From Thiobacillus denitrificans (GTDB lineage: Bacteria > Pseudomonadota > Gammaproteobacteria > Burkholderiales > Thiobacillaceae): a stretch of 43,079 nucleotides of DNA. Under the pieces are notes generated by a model. The model did not search any database. It was not told the origin of the DNA and saw nothing but the letters and a program-made list of their open reading frames with translations. Location of the stretch: assembly GCA_020723405.1 (NCBI GenBank), contig DYIY01000015.1:25039-68117 (forward strand), read 5' to 3'. Of the stretch, positions 31,318 through 39,502 are shown in pieces (position 1 is the stretch's first letter; every line of letters starts with the position of its first letter). Position numbers and translations under genes: made by a program.

Positions 31318-31332
31318 CCACGGGGCCCGTGG
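31318..31332. promoter_or_regulatory. Inverted repeat in the rhodanese/arsS divergent promoter region
   Basis: CCACGGG-G-CCCGTGG is a perfect 7+1+7 inverted repeat about 33 bases upstream of the radical-SAM start codon. A TACTAT hexamer at 31337-31342 could be a -10 element. The repeat could be an operator or a hairpin in the leader. I see no typical ArsR-box sequence. Confidence 0.35.
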
Positions 31333-31364
31333 CCGCTACTATCGCCACGCAACCTGGAACCGCC

Positions 31365-32333
31365 ATGCTCGACACTCTGCCCCTGCTGACCCCCACCGAT
31401 TTCCCGGCCCTTACCCGGACGCGGCTGACTACCCTCCAGGTCAACCTGGGCTACCGCTGCAACCAGAGTTGTCTGCATTGCCATGTCAACGCCGGCCCCA
31501 AGCGCACAGAGGTGATGGACGATGCCCTGGTGGAATTGATCCCCCAAGTGCTGGCGGCACGTCGGCTGGTAACCCTGGACCTCACCGGCGGCGCGCCGGA
31601 GCTGCATCCGCGTTTTCGCTGGCTGGTGGACGCCGCCCGCGCCCTGGGGGTCAAGGTCATCGACCGCTGCAACCTGACCATCCTGTCGGAGCCGGGCTTC
31701 GACGACCTGGCCGAATTCCTCGTGGAACAGCGGGTGGAAGTGGTGGCTTCCCTGCCCTGTTACCTGGAAGACAACGTGGACAAGCAACGCGGCAAGGGGG
31801 TGTACGCGCGCAGCATCGCGGGGTTGAAACGGCTGAACAGCCTGGGGTATGGGCAAATCAGCAGCGGGCTTGCCCTCAACCTGGTCTACAACCCCGGTGG
31901 CGCCCAACTGCCGCCCCCCCAGGCGGGGCTGGAAGCGGCCTACAAGAAGTCGCTCCTGGACCGCCACGGCATCGTTTTCAACCGGCTTCTGACCATCGCC
32001 AACATGCCCATCCTACGTTTTGGCAGCACGCTCCTGTCGAAGGGCACGTTCGCGGACTACATGGCCCTGCTCAAATCCAGCCACAACCCCGCCAACCTGG
32101 CCGGCGTCATGTGCCGGGAACTGGTCAGCGTGGACTGGCGCGGCCGCCTGTACGACTGCGATTTCAACCAGATGCTGGGCCTGGTGGGAAACGGTCCTGC
32201 CACCCTTGCGGACCTGCTGCATGCCGGCCTCGACAATGCCCCCATCCGTGTCGCGCAGCACTGCTACGGCTGCACCGCCGGCCAGGGCAGCAGTTGCGAC
32301 GGGGCGCTGGGCGAGTCCGGGTGCGCTTCTTGA
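31365..32333 (+). CDS. arsS: Arsenosugar-biosynthesis-type radical SAM protein (ArsS-like)
   Basis: The 322-residue protein carries the radical SAM motif CxxxCxxC at Cys32, Cys36 and Cys39 in VNLGYRCNQSCLHCHVNAGP, and a DLTGGAPELHPRFRWLV GGE-type segment. The C-terminal cysteine-rich region (MCRELVSVDWRGRLYDCDFN and HCYGCTAGQGSSCDGALGES) binds auxiliary clusters. This is the ArsS-type family, proposed to transfer a deoxyadenosyl group to methylated arsenic. The ATG at 31365 lies after the divergent promoter. Its last bases overlap the GTG start of the flavoprotein gene. Confidence 0.88.
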   Translation: MLDTLPLLTPTDFPALTRTRLTTLQVNLGYRCNQSCLHCHVNAGPKRTEVMDDALVELIPQVLAARRLVTLDLTGGAPELHPRFRWLVDAARALGVKVIDRCNLTILSEPGFDDLAEFLVEQRVEVVASLPCYLEDNVDKQRGKGVYARSIAGLKRLNSLGYGQISSGLALNLVYNPGGAQLPPPQAGLEAAYKKSLLDRHGIVFNRLLTIANMPILRFGSTLLSKGTFADYMALLKSSHNPANLAGVMCRELVSVDWRGRLYDCDFNQMLGLVGNGPATLADLLHAGLDNAPIRVAQHCYGCTAGQGSSCDGALGESGCAS

Positions 32334-33808
32334 GCGACTGGCGAAAACCCCGTCGCTTCGACCGCAATCTGGTGGTTATCGGCGCGGGCGCCGGCGGCCT
32401 GGTGACGGCCTACATCGCCGCCGCCGTAAAAGCGAAGGTGACCCTCATCGAGGCCGGCCGCATGGGCGGCGATTGCCTCAACACCGGCTGCGTGCCCTCC
32501 AAGGCCCTGATCCGCGCCGCCCGCCTGCTGGCGGATATGCGCCGGGCGAGGGAGTTCGGCATCGTCCAGGAACCGCCCCGAGTGGATTTCGCCGCCGTCA
32601 TGGACCGGGTGCGCTCGGTGATCCGCCAGGTGGAGCCCCACGATTCTGTGGAACGCTATACCGCCCTCGGGGTGGAGGTGATCCAGGGCCACGCCCGGCT
32701 GACCTCGCCCTGGACGGTAGCGATCAATACCGACGAAGGCTCGCGTAGCCTCTCCGCCCGCGCCATCGTCCTGGCCACCGGCGCCGCGCCTGTCATTCCC
32801 GACATTCCCGGCATCGACACGGTGCGCCACGTCACCTCGGACACGGTCTGGTCCCTGGACACCCAGCCCGGGCGCCTGGCGGTGCTGGGTGGCGGTCCCA
32901 TCGGCTGCGAGTTGGCCCAGGCCTTCGCCGGGCTGGGCAGCCGGGTCACCCTGGTGGCCCGTTCCGGCCTGCTGGGCCAGGAGGATGTCGAGGTCGTCGC
33001 GCAGGTGGAGCAGGGCCTGGCCGCCGACGGCGTCCGCCTGCTCAAGGGGAGCGAGCCCCTGCGCTGCGAGACCGTTGACGGGGAGCAGCGTCTGATCGTG
33101 GGCGGCAAGGAGGGCGAAGAGGCCATCCCCTTCGAGGTTCTGCTCTGCGCCACCGGCCGCAAGGCGCGGGTGGAAGGCTTCGGCCTGGAGGACCTGGGCA
33201 TTCCCCTGACCCGCTCCGGCACCATCGAGGTCAACGAATACCTGCAAACTCGCCACCCCAGCGTCTATGCCTGCGGAGACGCCGCCGGGCCGTACCAGTT
33301 CACCCACGCTGCCGCCCACCAGGCCTGGTACGCGGCGGTCAACGCCCTGTTCTCGGGCCTGCTCGGCCTCATCGGCCGCTTCAAGGCCGACTACCGGGTC
33401 ATGCCCCGGGTCACCTTCACCCGCCCCGAGGTGGCGCGGGTGGGCCTCAACGAAACCGAGGCCAAGGCCCGGGGCATTCCCCATGAAATCACCCGCTACG
33501 ACCTGGCCGACCTGGACCGGGCCCTGGCCGACGGCGCTGCCCACGGCTTCGTCCAGGTGCTCACTCCGCCCGGCAAGGACCGCATCCTGGGCGTCACCAT
33601 CGTCGGCGAGCACGCCGGCGAACTGCTGGCGGAATTCACCCTGGCCATGAAGCACGGCCTGGGACTCAACAAGCTGCTCGGCACCATCCACCCCTACCCC
33701 ACCTGGAGCGAAGCGGCCAAGTACGCCGCCGGGGAATGGAAGCGCGCCCACGCTCCCCGCGGCCTGGTGGCCTGGTTGGAACGCTTTCACGCTTGGCGGC
33801 GGAAATAA
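32321..33808 (+). CDS. FAD-dependent pyridine nucleotide-disulfide oxidoreductase
   Basis: The GTG at 32321 gives a 495-residue protein. An FAD-binding Rossmann motif VVIGAGAGGLV is near residues 18-28 and the redox disulfide is in GGDCLNTGCVPSK (Cys52 and Cys57). The NAD(P)H-binding motif VLGGGPIGCELA, the FAD motif VYACGDAAG and the dimer-interface motif GTIHPYPTWSE follow. This is mercuric reductase-like, but it lacks the N-terminal metal-binding domain and the C-terminal cysteine pair of MerA. A true mercuric reductase function is therefore unlikely. It is a frequent companion of ArsS-type radical SAM genes. Confidence 0.88.
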   Translation: MRFLSDWRKPRRFDRNLVVIGAGAGGLVTAYIAAAVKAKVTLIEAGRMGGDCLNTGCVPSKALIRAARLLADMRRAREFGIVQEPPRVDFAAVMDRVRSVIRQVEPHDSVERYTALGVEVIQGHARLTSPWTVAINTDEGSRSLSARAIVLATGAAPVIPDIPGIDTVRHVTSDTVWSLDTQPGRLAVLGGGPIGCELAQAFAGLGSRVTLVARSGLLGQEDVEVVAQVEQGLAADGVRLLKGSEPLRCETVDGEQRLIVGGKEGEEAIPFEVLLCATGRKARVEGFGLEDLGIPLTRSGTIEVNEYLQTRHPSVYACGDAAGPYQFTHAAAHQAWYAAVNALFSGLLGLIGRFKADYRVMPRVTFTRPEVARVGLNETEAKARGIPHEITRYDLADLDRALADGAAHGFVQVLTPPGKDRILGVTIVGEHAGELLAEFTLAMKHGLGLNKLLGTIHPYPTWSEAAKYAAGEWKRAHAPRGLVAWLERFHAWRRK

Positions 33809-33822
33809 ATCAAGGAACCCCC

Positions 33823-34041
33823 ATGCGCTTCATCGACGACATCCCCCTGCCCCTGCTGATCGTGGTAACCCTTCTCATGCTCGGCGCCCCGTTCACGCCG
33901 GAACCCCACCTGGTGGAAAAGGCCCGCATGCTGGCCGAAGGCACCCTCACCCGCCCCATCGACATCTTCGACGTGTTCTGGCACCTGCTGCCAGGGGGCC
34001 TGCTGGCGCTGCGGCTGGCAAGGATGCGCCGGAAGGGATGA
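33823..34041 (+). CDS. Small membrane protein in the arsenosugar-type operon
   Basis: The 72-residue product starts at an ATG with an AAGGA ribosome-binding site and has one clear hydrophobic stretch (IPLPLLIVVTLLMLGAPF). A second moderately hydrophobic segment near the end (FDVFWHLLPGGLLALRLARM) precedes a basic tail. No named family is apparent, though similar tiny proteins (PFTPEPHLVEK motif) accompany this type of operon. The stop overlaps the next gene as ATGA, so it belongs to the operon. Confidence 0.75.
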   Translation: MRFIDDIPLPLLIVVTLLMLGAPFTPEPHLVEKARMLAEGTLTRPIDIFDVFWHLLPGGLLALRLARMRRKG

Positions 34042-34730
34042 ATGCCAGACCGGCCGCCATGCGCCTGTCCATCATCGTTCCCACCCTCGACGAGGCGGAA
34101 GGCATCGCCGCCGCCCTGGAGCCCCTGCAAGCCCCGCGCGCCGCAGGCCACGAGTTGATCGTGGCGGACGGCGGCAGCGCGGACGCCACCCCGGCCCTGG
34201 CCGCGCCCCTGGCCGACCAGGTCATTCAGGCGCCGCGCGGTCGGGCCCGGCAGATGAACGCCGGGGCCGCCGCCGCCAGCGGTAACGCGCTGTTGTTCCT
34301 GCACGCCGACACCCACCTGCCTGCCAATGCGGTGGAGGTCATCGGCCTGGCCCTGGCGCGGCATCCCTGGGGCCGCTTCGACGTGCGTATCGCGGGCCGT
34401 TCTCCCTGGCTCATGGTCATCGCGCGCATGATGAACTTGCGCTCCCGCCTCACCGGCATCGCCACCGGCGACCAGGGCCTCTTCGTCACCCGCGCCGCCT
34501 TCGAGGCCGTGGGCGGCTTCCCCAATCAGCCATTGATGGAGGACATCGAACTTTCCCGGCGCCTCAAGCGTCTCGGCCCGCCCGCCTGCCCGCGCGAGCG
34601 GGTCACCACCTCCGGCCGGCGCTGGGATACGCACGGCGCATGGCGCACCATCCTGCTCATGTGGCGCCTGCGCTTCGACTACTGGCGTGGCGTGCCGGCG
34701 GAACGGCTGGCGCGCCGCTACAACCGGTGA
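34038..34730 (+). CDS. TIGR04283-type family 2 glycosyltransferase
   Basis: The 230-residue protein begins with a GT-A fold: LSIIVPTLDEAEGIAAALEP, VADGGSADAT and the metal-binding HADTHLP. The acceptor region has GDQGLFVTRAAFEAVGGFP and MEDIELSRRLKRLG. This is the TIGR04283 group, associated with the second glycosyltransferase (TIGR04282 type) and with ArsS in predicted arsenosugar biosynthesis. An alternative start is the ATG at 34059 (MRLSIIVP). Its TGA overlaps the GTG start of the next gene. Confidence 0.88.
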   Translation: MNARPAAMRLSIIVPTLDEAEGIAAALEPLQAPRAAGHELIVADGGSADATPALAAPLADQVIQAPRGRARQMNAGAAAASGNALLFLHADTHLPANAVEVIGLALARHPWGRFDVRIAGRSPWLMVIARMMNLRSRLTGIATGDQGLFVTRAAFEAVGGFPNQPLMEDIELSRRLKRLGPPACPRERVTTSGRRWDTHGAWRTILLMWRLRFDYWRGVPAERLARRYNR

Positions 34731-35359
34731 AACCCACCCGCATCCTGATCTTCGCCAAGGCTCCCGTGCCGGGCCGGGTAAAGACCCGGCTAATCCCGGC
34801 CCTGGGGGCGGAAGGCGCGGCCTGGCTGGCGGCTCTGATGCTGGACCACGCCCTGGAACAGGCCCGCGCCGCCGGGATCGGACCGGTGGAGTTGTGCATG
34901 AGTCCGGAACCGGGCGGCGCCGATTGGCTGTCTTTCATCCTGCCGCCGGACATTGCCACAAGCGCCCAGGGCGAGGGTGACCTGGGAGAGCGCATGGCCC
35001 GCGCCGCGCAACGGCGCATCGACGGCGGTGAAATGGTGCTGCTGATGGGCACGGACTGTCCCGGCCTCGATGCCGAACGCCTGCGGAAAGCCGCCGCCTG
35101 CCTGCAAAGCCATGACGCAGTCATGTATCCCGCCGAGGACGGCGGCTACCCGCTGCTGGGCCTGCGGCAGTTCCATTCCGGCTTGTTCGCCGACATGCCG
35201 TGGAGTACCGATGCCGTTGCCCACCTTACCCTGGAACGTATGGCGAGCCTTGGCTGGCGAGTGTGGGTGGGCGAATCACTCAGGGATATCGACGAGCCGG
35301 GCGACCTGGCTTACTTACCGAAATGGCTGGACCAAACTGCTGTGATCGGCCCTTTCTGA
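34727..35359 (+). CDS. TIGR04282-type glycosyltransferase (DUF2064 family)
   Basis: The GTG at 34727 overlaps the preceding stop (GTGA) and gives 210 residues. The family motif FAKAPVPGRVKTRLIPALG is at residues 9-27, LLMGTDCPGLDAERLRKAA contains the conserved GTDCP, and DAVMYPAEDGGYPLLGL follows. The C-terminus has DIDEPGDL. The fold is like nucleotidyltransferase/GT-A enzymes. With ArsS and the first glycosyltransferase it would build a glycosylated product, possibly an arsenosugar. This is the last gene of the operon. Confidence 0.9.
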   Translation: MKPTRILIFAKAPVPGRVKTRLIPALGAEGAAWLAALMLDHALEQARAAGIGPVELCMSPEPGGADWLSFILPPDIATSAQGEGDLGERMARAAQRRIDGGEMVLLMGTDCPGLDAERLRKAAACLQSHDAVMYPAEDGGYPLLGLRQFHSGLFADMPWSTDAVAHLTLERMASLGWRVWVGESLRDIDEPGDLAYLPKWLDQTAVIGPF

Positions 35360-35769
35360 ACGGCTGCTAGCCAGGCTTCCATCAGGCGGCACCCGCCTTG
35401 TTGCAGTCAGCCAGCGGGGGCGATGTGAACTACCGCTGGTCGGCCTTAGCGGCCGGTGGGCTTCTTCGGTTACTCCGTCAGCAATAGGATAGATTGGTGC
35501 CTGATTCTTGATTATTCGTGGGGATTGGCCGCTATCGAGAACGATGCCGTCCGCGTACTATTCGGCAAAAACCAGCCGGCGGAGACGGTCGGCCATAAGG
35601 CACGTTGGCATGCCTGCGACCTTGCGGTGCAGAGCTTGCTTGGGGGCAAGTGTGTAGGCCACGGAAACCGTCGAGAACTGCTCGGAAGCGAGGATGGATT
35701 GTAGGTGGCGAGGCCATAAAACCGCAGGAATTTAGAAACCAGGAAGAGTTGGTAATCGCCCGATCTCTC
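35360..35769. other. Intergenic region before the four-gene cluster
   Basis: No convincing gene is present. A small hairpin AGGCGG-CAC-CCGCCT at 35384-35398, just after the glycosyltransferase stop, could end the upstream transcript, though no long T-run follows. The base composition drops in GC from here rightward. The promoter of the following cluster must lie here, but I cannot pick out clear -35 and -10 boxes. Confidence 0.4.
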
Positions 35770-36894
35770 ATGAAAAAGAGCAACCCGCCCTTATTTGAAC
35801 TGCATGAGGAATTGGACGAGAGTCTTAGACCTACGGTATCGGCGCTGGACAAGGCGCGGTTGACAGCTTTCTACCTGAGTCGCGATCGCCTTCTGGGTCT
35901 GCTGAATTCCCAGCGCCTGCCTGCGCACATTGTGGCGGCCCTTCAAGGCCAAGATGACCAGATGTCGGCGGCGATCCTTTCCAATGCAGTCGGCTCATAC
36001 CTTCTGCAGGCGATAGCCGGAGGTAGTGTGAAGACGCTGCCGCAACTTGCCTTTGAAGGTGGGCTGAAAGAAGGTGTTCCGTTCATCTACAACGGTCACG
36101 TCACTGGCAAAGGCTTCGCCGTTGCGAACAAAACCCCTGCTTTGAGTCTCACAGAGAAGCTTGACGAGCCACTTGCCGACAAGAAGCTTGTCTTCGAGTT
36201 TTCCAAGAACGGTCTAGTGAATGACACTGCGTACACCCGCATGTCTGGCTCGACGCGCCTGTTCGCGTTTGGCTACATCACTGGGATCGACGACGCCGTC
36301 ATCCGCGCCGTGCCTTACGTTGTGGGGGATTTGGTCGCAAGCAGCCATACGATGACCTCGCCATTCGTGCCGACGCTCGAACTGCGACCTGAGGAAATCG
36401 AGCAGTTCACCGGAATGGACGAGACCTGGTTTCCCTCCAAAGCCGAGTTCAAGCGCATGACCATGATCCCGGAACTGGCCGTCAAAGAGCTGATCTGTTG
36501 CCTGCTTGGCGAGCATTCAGTGCCCAGCGATTGGGGGGGAGAGGAAAGCGATGTGCTGTCGGCCAACTTGCTTGTTAATAGCCGCCGTCACACAGCGGCG
36601 TTCTTGCTCAAGGGGCCAGCACGGTTTCACCCGATGAGGCCAACTGACCTTGGAAAAAATGGCGACCAACTCTACCGCCTCTTCAACATTCCTGCCCAGA
36701 TCTACGTGGTTCAGCATTGCCATGATATTGGCGCCGCCGTCCGCAAGCAGGCAGAGGCGTTTGCGTTCGCACGAAGTTTTGTCGCCCCCTGCCAGATTGT
36801 TTTCATGGATGGCCTCACGACAGCGCGTCTGCTGCGGGCTCATGGGCGTTGGCCAGCGACAACGCCTATTTCGAGAAGAGGAAAGGCAGCATGA
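35770..36894 (+). CDS. Unrecognised first component of a putative four-gene defence system
   Basis: From the ATG at 35770 the product has 374 residues; the start is uncertain because no clear Shine-Dalgarno precedes it and an in-frame TTG at 35750 is possible. The N-terminal half is mixed α/β. The C-terminal part, about residues 262-374, has a distinctive conserved-looking block: TAAFLLKGPARFHPMRPTDL, GKNGDQLYRLFNIPAQIYVV, QHCHDIGAAV and VFMDGLTTARLLRAHG. The strand-K-loop-GDQ-strand order could be a degenerate restriction-endonuclease-like fold, but I see no full PD-(D/E)XK triad. Its stop overlaps the next gene as ATGA. Confidence 0.75.
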   Translation: MKKSNPPLFELHEELDESLRPTVSALDKARLTAFYLSRDRLLGLLNSQRLPAHIVAALQGQDDQMSAAILSNAVGSYLLQAIAGGSVKTLPQLAFEGGLKEGVPFIYNGHVTGKGFAVANKTPALSLTEKLDEPLADKKLVFEFSKNGLVNDTAYTRMSGSTRLFAFGYITGIDDAVIRAVPYVVGDLVASSHTMTSPFVPTLELRPEEIEQFTGMDETWFPSKAEFKRMTMIPELAVKELICCLLGEHSVPSDWGGEESDVLSANLLVNSRRHTAAFLLKGPARFHPMRPTDLGKNGDQLYRLFNIPAQIYVVQHCHDIGAAVRKQAEAFAFARSFVAPCQIVFMDGLTTARLLRAHGRWPATTPISRRGKAA

Positions 36895-37520
36895 CGGTTC
36901 GGTCACCCCATCGTGACGCCCTGCGAATTCTGTTCGTCTTGAGGGCAGGAGGTAGCCCCGTTGAGCCACCGGCAGCTGAGCATGCTCTCATCTTCAAAGG
37001 GGAAGCACGCTTACAAGCGTTCGACTTCTGGATGCGAAATCCAGACTATCTTGCGGCTGAGTTGCTTGATCTGTTCGCGGAGACAAAGGACAAGAACTAC
37101 TACGAAGCAGCGCAGGCGATCTTGGACGACGAGGAACCTGACCTTCGCCGCGTTCCGATGGTCCGGTACTTCTTTGGCGCCTACGAACGCCTGGATGATG
37201 CCTTGTCGCTACTGAGGTCACGGGATCTCGTTCGCATCACTGGCATCAAGGGAGCCAACAACAAGGTCTTGGAGACAGACTTCGTTCTTACGAAGACCGG
37301 CTATGACACTTGCTCGACCGCAGTATCGCAAGAGCCAATCCTTCAGTGGTACGCGGACAGGGCCGAGTTGGTAGCAAAGGTTGCCGGCACCATGGGCGGG
37401 ACAGCTTTGAAGCAGAAACAGTACAAGCGCGCGAGCTACGCGGAGACCAAATTGGGCGGGGTCATTCCTGCCATCACCGAAGATGTGCGAGTTCGCATAA
37501 CGCAGCTGCAATCCGACTAG
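36891..37520 (+). CDS. Putative middle component (winged-helix-like) of the four-gene system
   Basis: The ATG at 36891 overlaps the preceding stop as ATGA and has a strong AGGAAAGG ribosome-binding site, so it is preferred over 36849. The 209-residue product has DALRILFVLRAGGSPVEPPA, ARLQAFDFWMRNPDYLAAEL and VRYFFGAYERLDDALSLLRS. The late segment, VRITGIKGANNKVLETDFVL followed by TKTGYDTCS, looks like a winged-helix wing. Small helical proteins with this leucine-rich FDFWxRxP pattern resemble the middle components of ABC-three-component systems. The assignment is by pattern only. Confidence 0.7.
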   Translation: MTVRSPHRDALRILFVLRAGGSPVEPPAAEHALIFKGEARLQAFDFWMRNPDYLAAELLDLFAETKDKNYYEAAQAILDDEEPDLRRVPMVRYFFGAYERLDDALSLLRSRDLVRITGIKGANNKVLETDFVLTKTGYDTCSTAVSQEPILQWYADRAELVAKVAGTMGGTALKQKQYKRASYAETKLGGVIPAITEDVRVRITQLQSD

Positions 37521-37534
37521 CGATTGGGAGAAAG

Positions 37535-39502
37535 ATGGCGCAACCCAAAGAAGAATGGCTACAAGCGATAGCTACGAGGGCGGAAGCGGAGACTAGCGCA
37601 GTTGAGGGAGTCCTTTCCGCTCACCGAATTCAACCATCACCTGTACTCGCCCAGCCTCGCAGGCTTGTTCTGCGAGAGATCGAGTTTTCTGGCGCGAAGG
37701 ACGGCGTCGCGAACGCTGGCACTTTCGCGTTTTCATGGACGGCCCTTGATCACGGCCTGTGGGCTATGCTCTCTGAGCACAACCTACGGGGCAAGTCGAC
37801 CATCATCGAGATTGTTCGATGGATGATAAGAGGAAGACCGTCAAGCAACCTGCAAGACGATGTGAGGCGATGGGTTCATGCCGTGCGGCTTGGTTTTCTC
37901 CTTGATTCAGACGAATACGAGATCGTCGCCAATACCCAGGGCGAGCCCATCGGCAATCTCTACCGTATTCTTGCGCCCGGCGCTACTGGAGGCGATCCGG
38001 GGAGAACCGTTCTTGCCGACTTTGCGACCGATGGCGAGTTCGAAGCAGTCATGGCGGATTTCTTCATGCGCACGTTCGCGATGGATCCGATATCGAACTT
38101 GCGACAGGGAGGAGAGGACGGGGGGCAATCGGTAACGCATAGCTGGGTAGCCTTCTCAGGCGCCATGTTCATCGGCACCAACTACGAGGTACTTCTTGGC
38201 GATATGCCCGTTGCGACCGGTCTCACATCACGGCTGATGCAGATGTACCTCGGCGTCCCATGGGTTTCAACACTCGCTGCTGCGAAGACCGCGTGCCAGC
38301 TCGTTGAGCAAACGGTTCAAGCTTCTGTGCGAAGAAATGAACAGGGACATGAGGCGACCAAAGCACGCATTGCAAACATAAACGCCCAACTGGCAGAGAA
38401 ACGTGCTGAGCTAGCGAAGATTCCAAGCGATGAGGCCGTGCGCAACGCCATTGATACCGATGCGACCGAATTGGCCGATGTTCGTCGCCAAGAGCGAATC
38501 TTGGTCGAACGTGCGGAACGCGCCGTTGCCGCGCTCCGAGAACTAACCACCGTCCACCAGGAAGATCGGCGGGACCTCCAGACACACATGGATGCCATGT
38601 CCGCGATGGCAGTGTTTCGTCGCCTGGAACCGAAGTGCTGCCCTCGCTGCGATCACACGATTTCCAAGGCGAAGAAGGAACTTGAAAGTTCCACGCACTC
38701 ATGCTCTGTTTGTGGTGAGTCGATCACGAACTCCGAAGACGGCGAAGTGATCAAGGCTGAGTTGCAAGAACGGGTTGCGGCATCGGAGGCCGCAGTAGCA
38801 CGCGCCTTGGCCAAGAAAGACGAAGCGGAAAATGAATTGGCCGCCCTTCGAGGAAAAGCTGATCTCCTACAAAGTCGCCTTGAGTCGGCTTCTAAGGAGC
38901 TAGGTTCCGCAGTGCAGCGGCAAGAGGTCGCAATGGCCGTGGCGGTTCTGGAAGGCCGGTTGGAAGAAGCCTCTATAAGCCCAGTTGCGCAAGATGACGA
39001 CCGAAGCGGCGAACTGAAAATTTTGTCTGCTGTCGTTGCGGAAACGGAGGCTCGCGTTAAGGCCGTGCGGGACGGATTGCTCACCGATGTTTCAGCACGC
39101 TTGGTTGAATACGCCAAGGCCTTCGGAATGGAGAATCTGTCGGTAGCGTCACTGAAGGGAAACGCGACACTGTCGTTGGTTAAAGGGGGAGTACCCACAA
39201 GCTACAGCAAGGTGACGGAAGGCGAGAAGCTACGTCTGAAGGTGGCGGCCGTTCTCGCGATGATCGAAATTGCTGAAGCGCGGGGTATTGGTCGGCACCC
39301 GGGACTGCTCATGATTGATTCGCCCGCAGCCCAAGAGGTATCTCACGTGGACGTGGATCACCTTATTGCCGGGCTTCAGTCAGTCTTCACCAAACTACCG
39401 CATTTTCAGGTGTTCGTTGCCGGCATCTCATCCAAGGCGATAACCGATCACATACCGGAAACGCATCGTCGTGAGGTTGCCGGCAACGCCTTCCTATGGT
39501 GA
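37535..39502 (+). CDS. Rad50/ABC-type ATPase with two CxxC motifs, core of the four-gene system
   Basis: The ATG at 37535 has a GGGAG ribosome-binding site and gives 655 residues. A Walker A variant, EHNLRGKSTIIE, is at about 81-92. A coiled coil from about 265 to 350 leads to two CxxC pairs, CPRC near 369-372 and CSVC near 390-393, at the hairpin tip where Rad50 has its zinc hook. A second coil returns from about 405 to 500. The ABC signature is TEGEKLRLKVA near 561 and Walker B is GLLMIDSP near 590. The ATPase head is therefore complete but divergent. Such SMC/Rad50-like ATPases sense or clamp DNA in Lamassu/ABC-3C, Wadjet and related systems. Confidence 0.88.
   Translation: MAQPKEEWLQAIATRAEAETSAVEGVLSAHRIQPSPVLAQPRRLVLREIEFSGAKDGVANAGTFAFSWTALDHGLWAMLSEHNLRGKSTIIEIVRWMIRGRPSSNLQDDVRRWVHAVRLGFLLDSDEYEIVANTQGEPIGNLYRILAPGATGGDPGRTVLADFATDGEFEAVMADFFMRTFAMDPISNLRQGGEDGGQSVTHSWVAFSGAMFIGTNYEVLLGDMPVATGLTSRLMQMYLGVPWVSTLAAAKTACQLVEQTVQASVRRNEQGHEATKARIANINAQLAEKRAELAKIPSDEAVRNAIDTDATELADVRRQERILVERAERAVAALRELTTVHQEDRRDLQTHMDAMSAMAVFRRLEPKCCPRCDHTISKAKKELESSTHSCSVCGESITNSEDGEVIKAELQERVAASEAAVARALAKKDEAENELAALRGKADLLQSRLESASKELGSAVQRQEVAMAVAVLEGRLEEASISPVAQDDDRSGELKILSAVVAETEARVKAVRDGLLTDVSARLVEYAKAFGMENLSVASLKGNATLSLVKGGVPTSYSKVTEGEKLRLKVAAVLAMIEIAEARGIGRHPGLLMIDSPAAQEVSHVDVDHLIAGLQSVFTKLPHFQVFVAGISSKAITDHIPETHRREVAGNAFLW

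Noticed and set aside
32321-33808. Mercuric reductase (MerA) call for the flavoprotein
   Set aside because: The redox-active disulfide is present but the C-terminal vicinal cysteines and N-terminal metal-binding domain of MerA are not.
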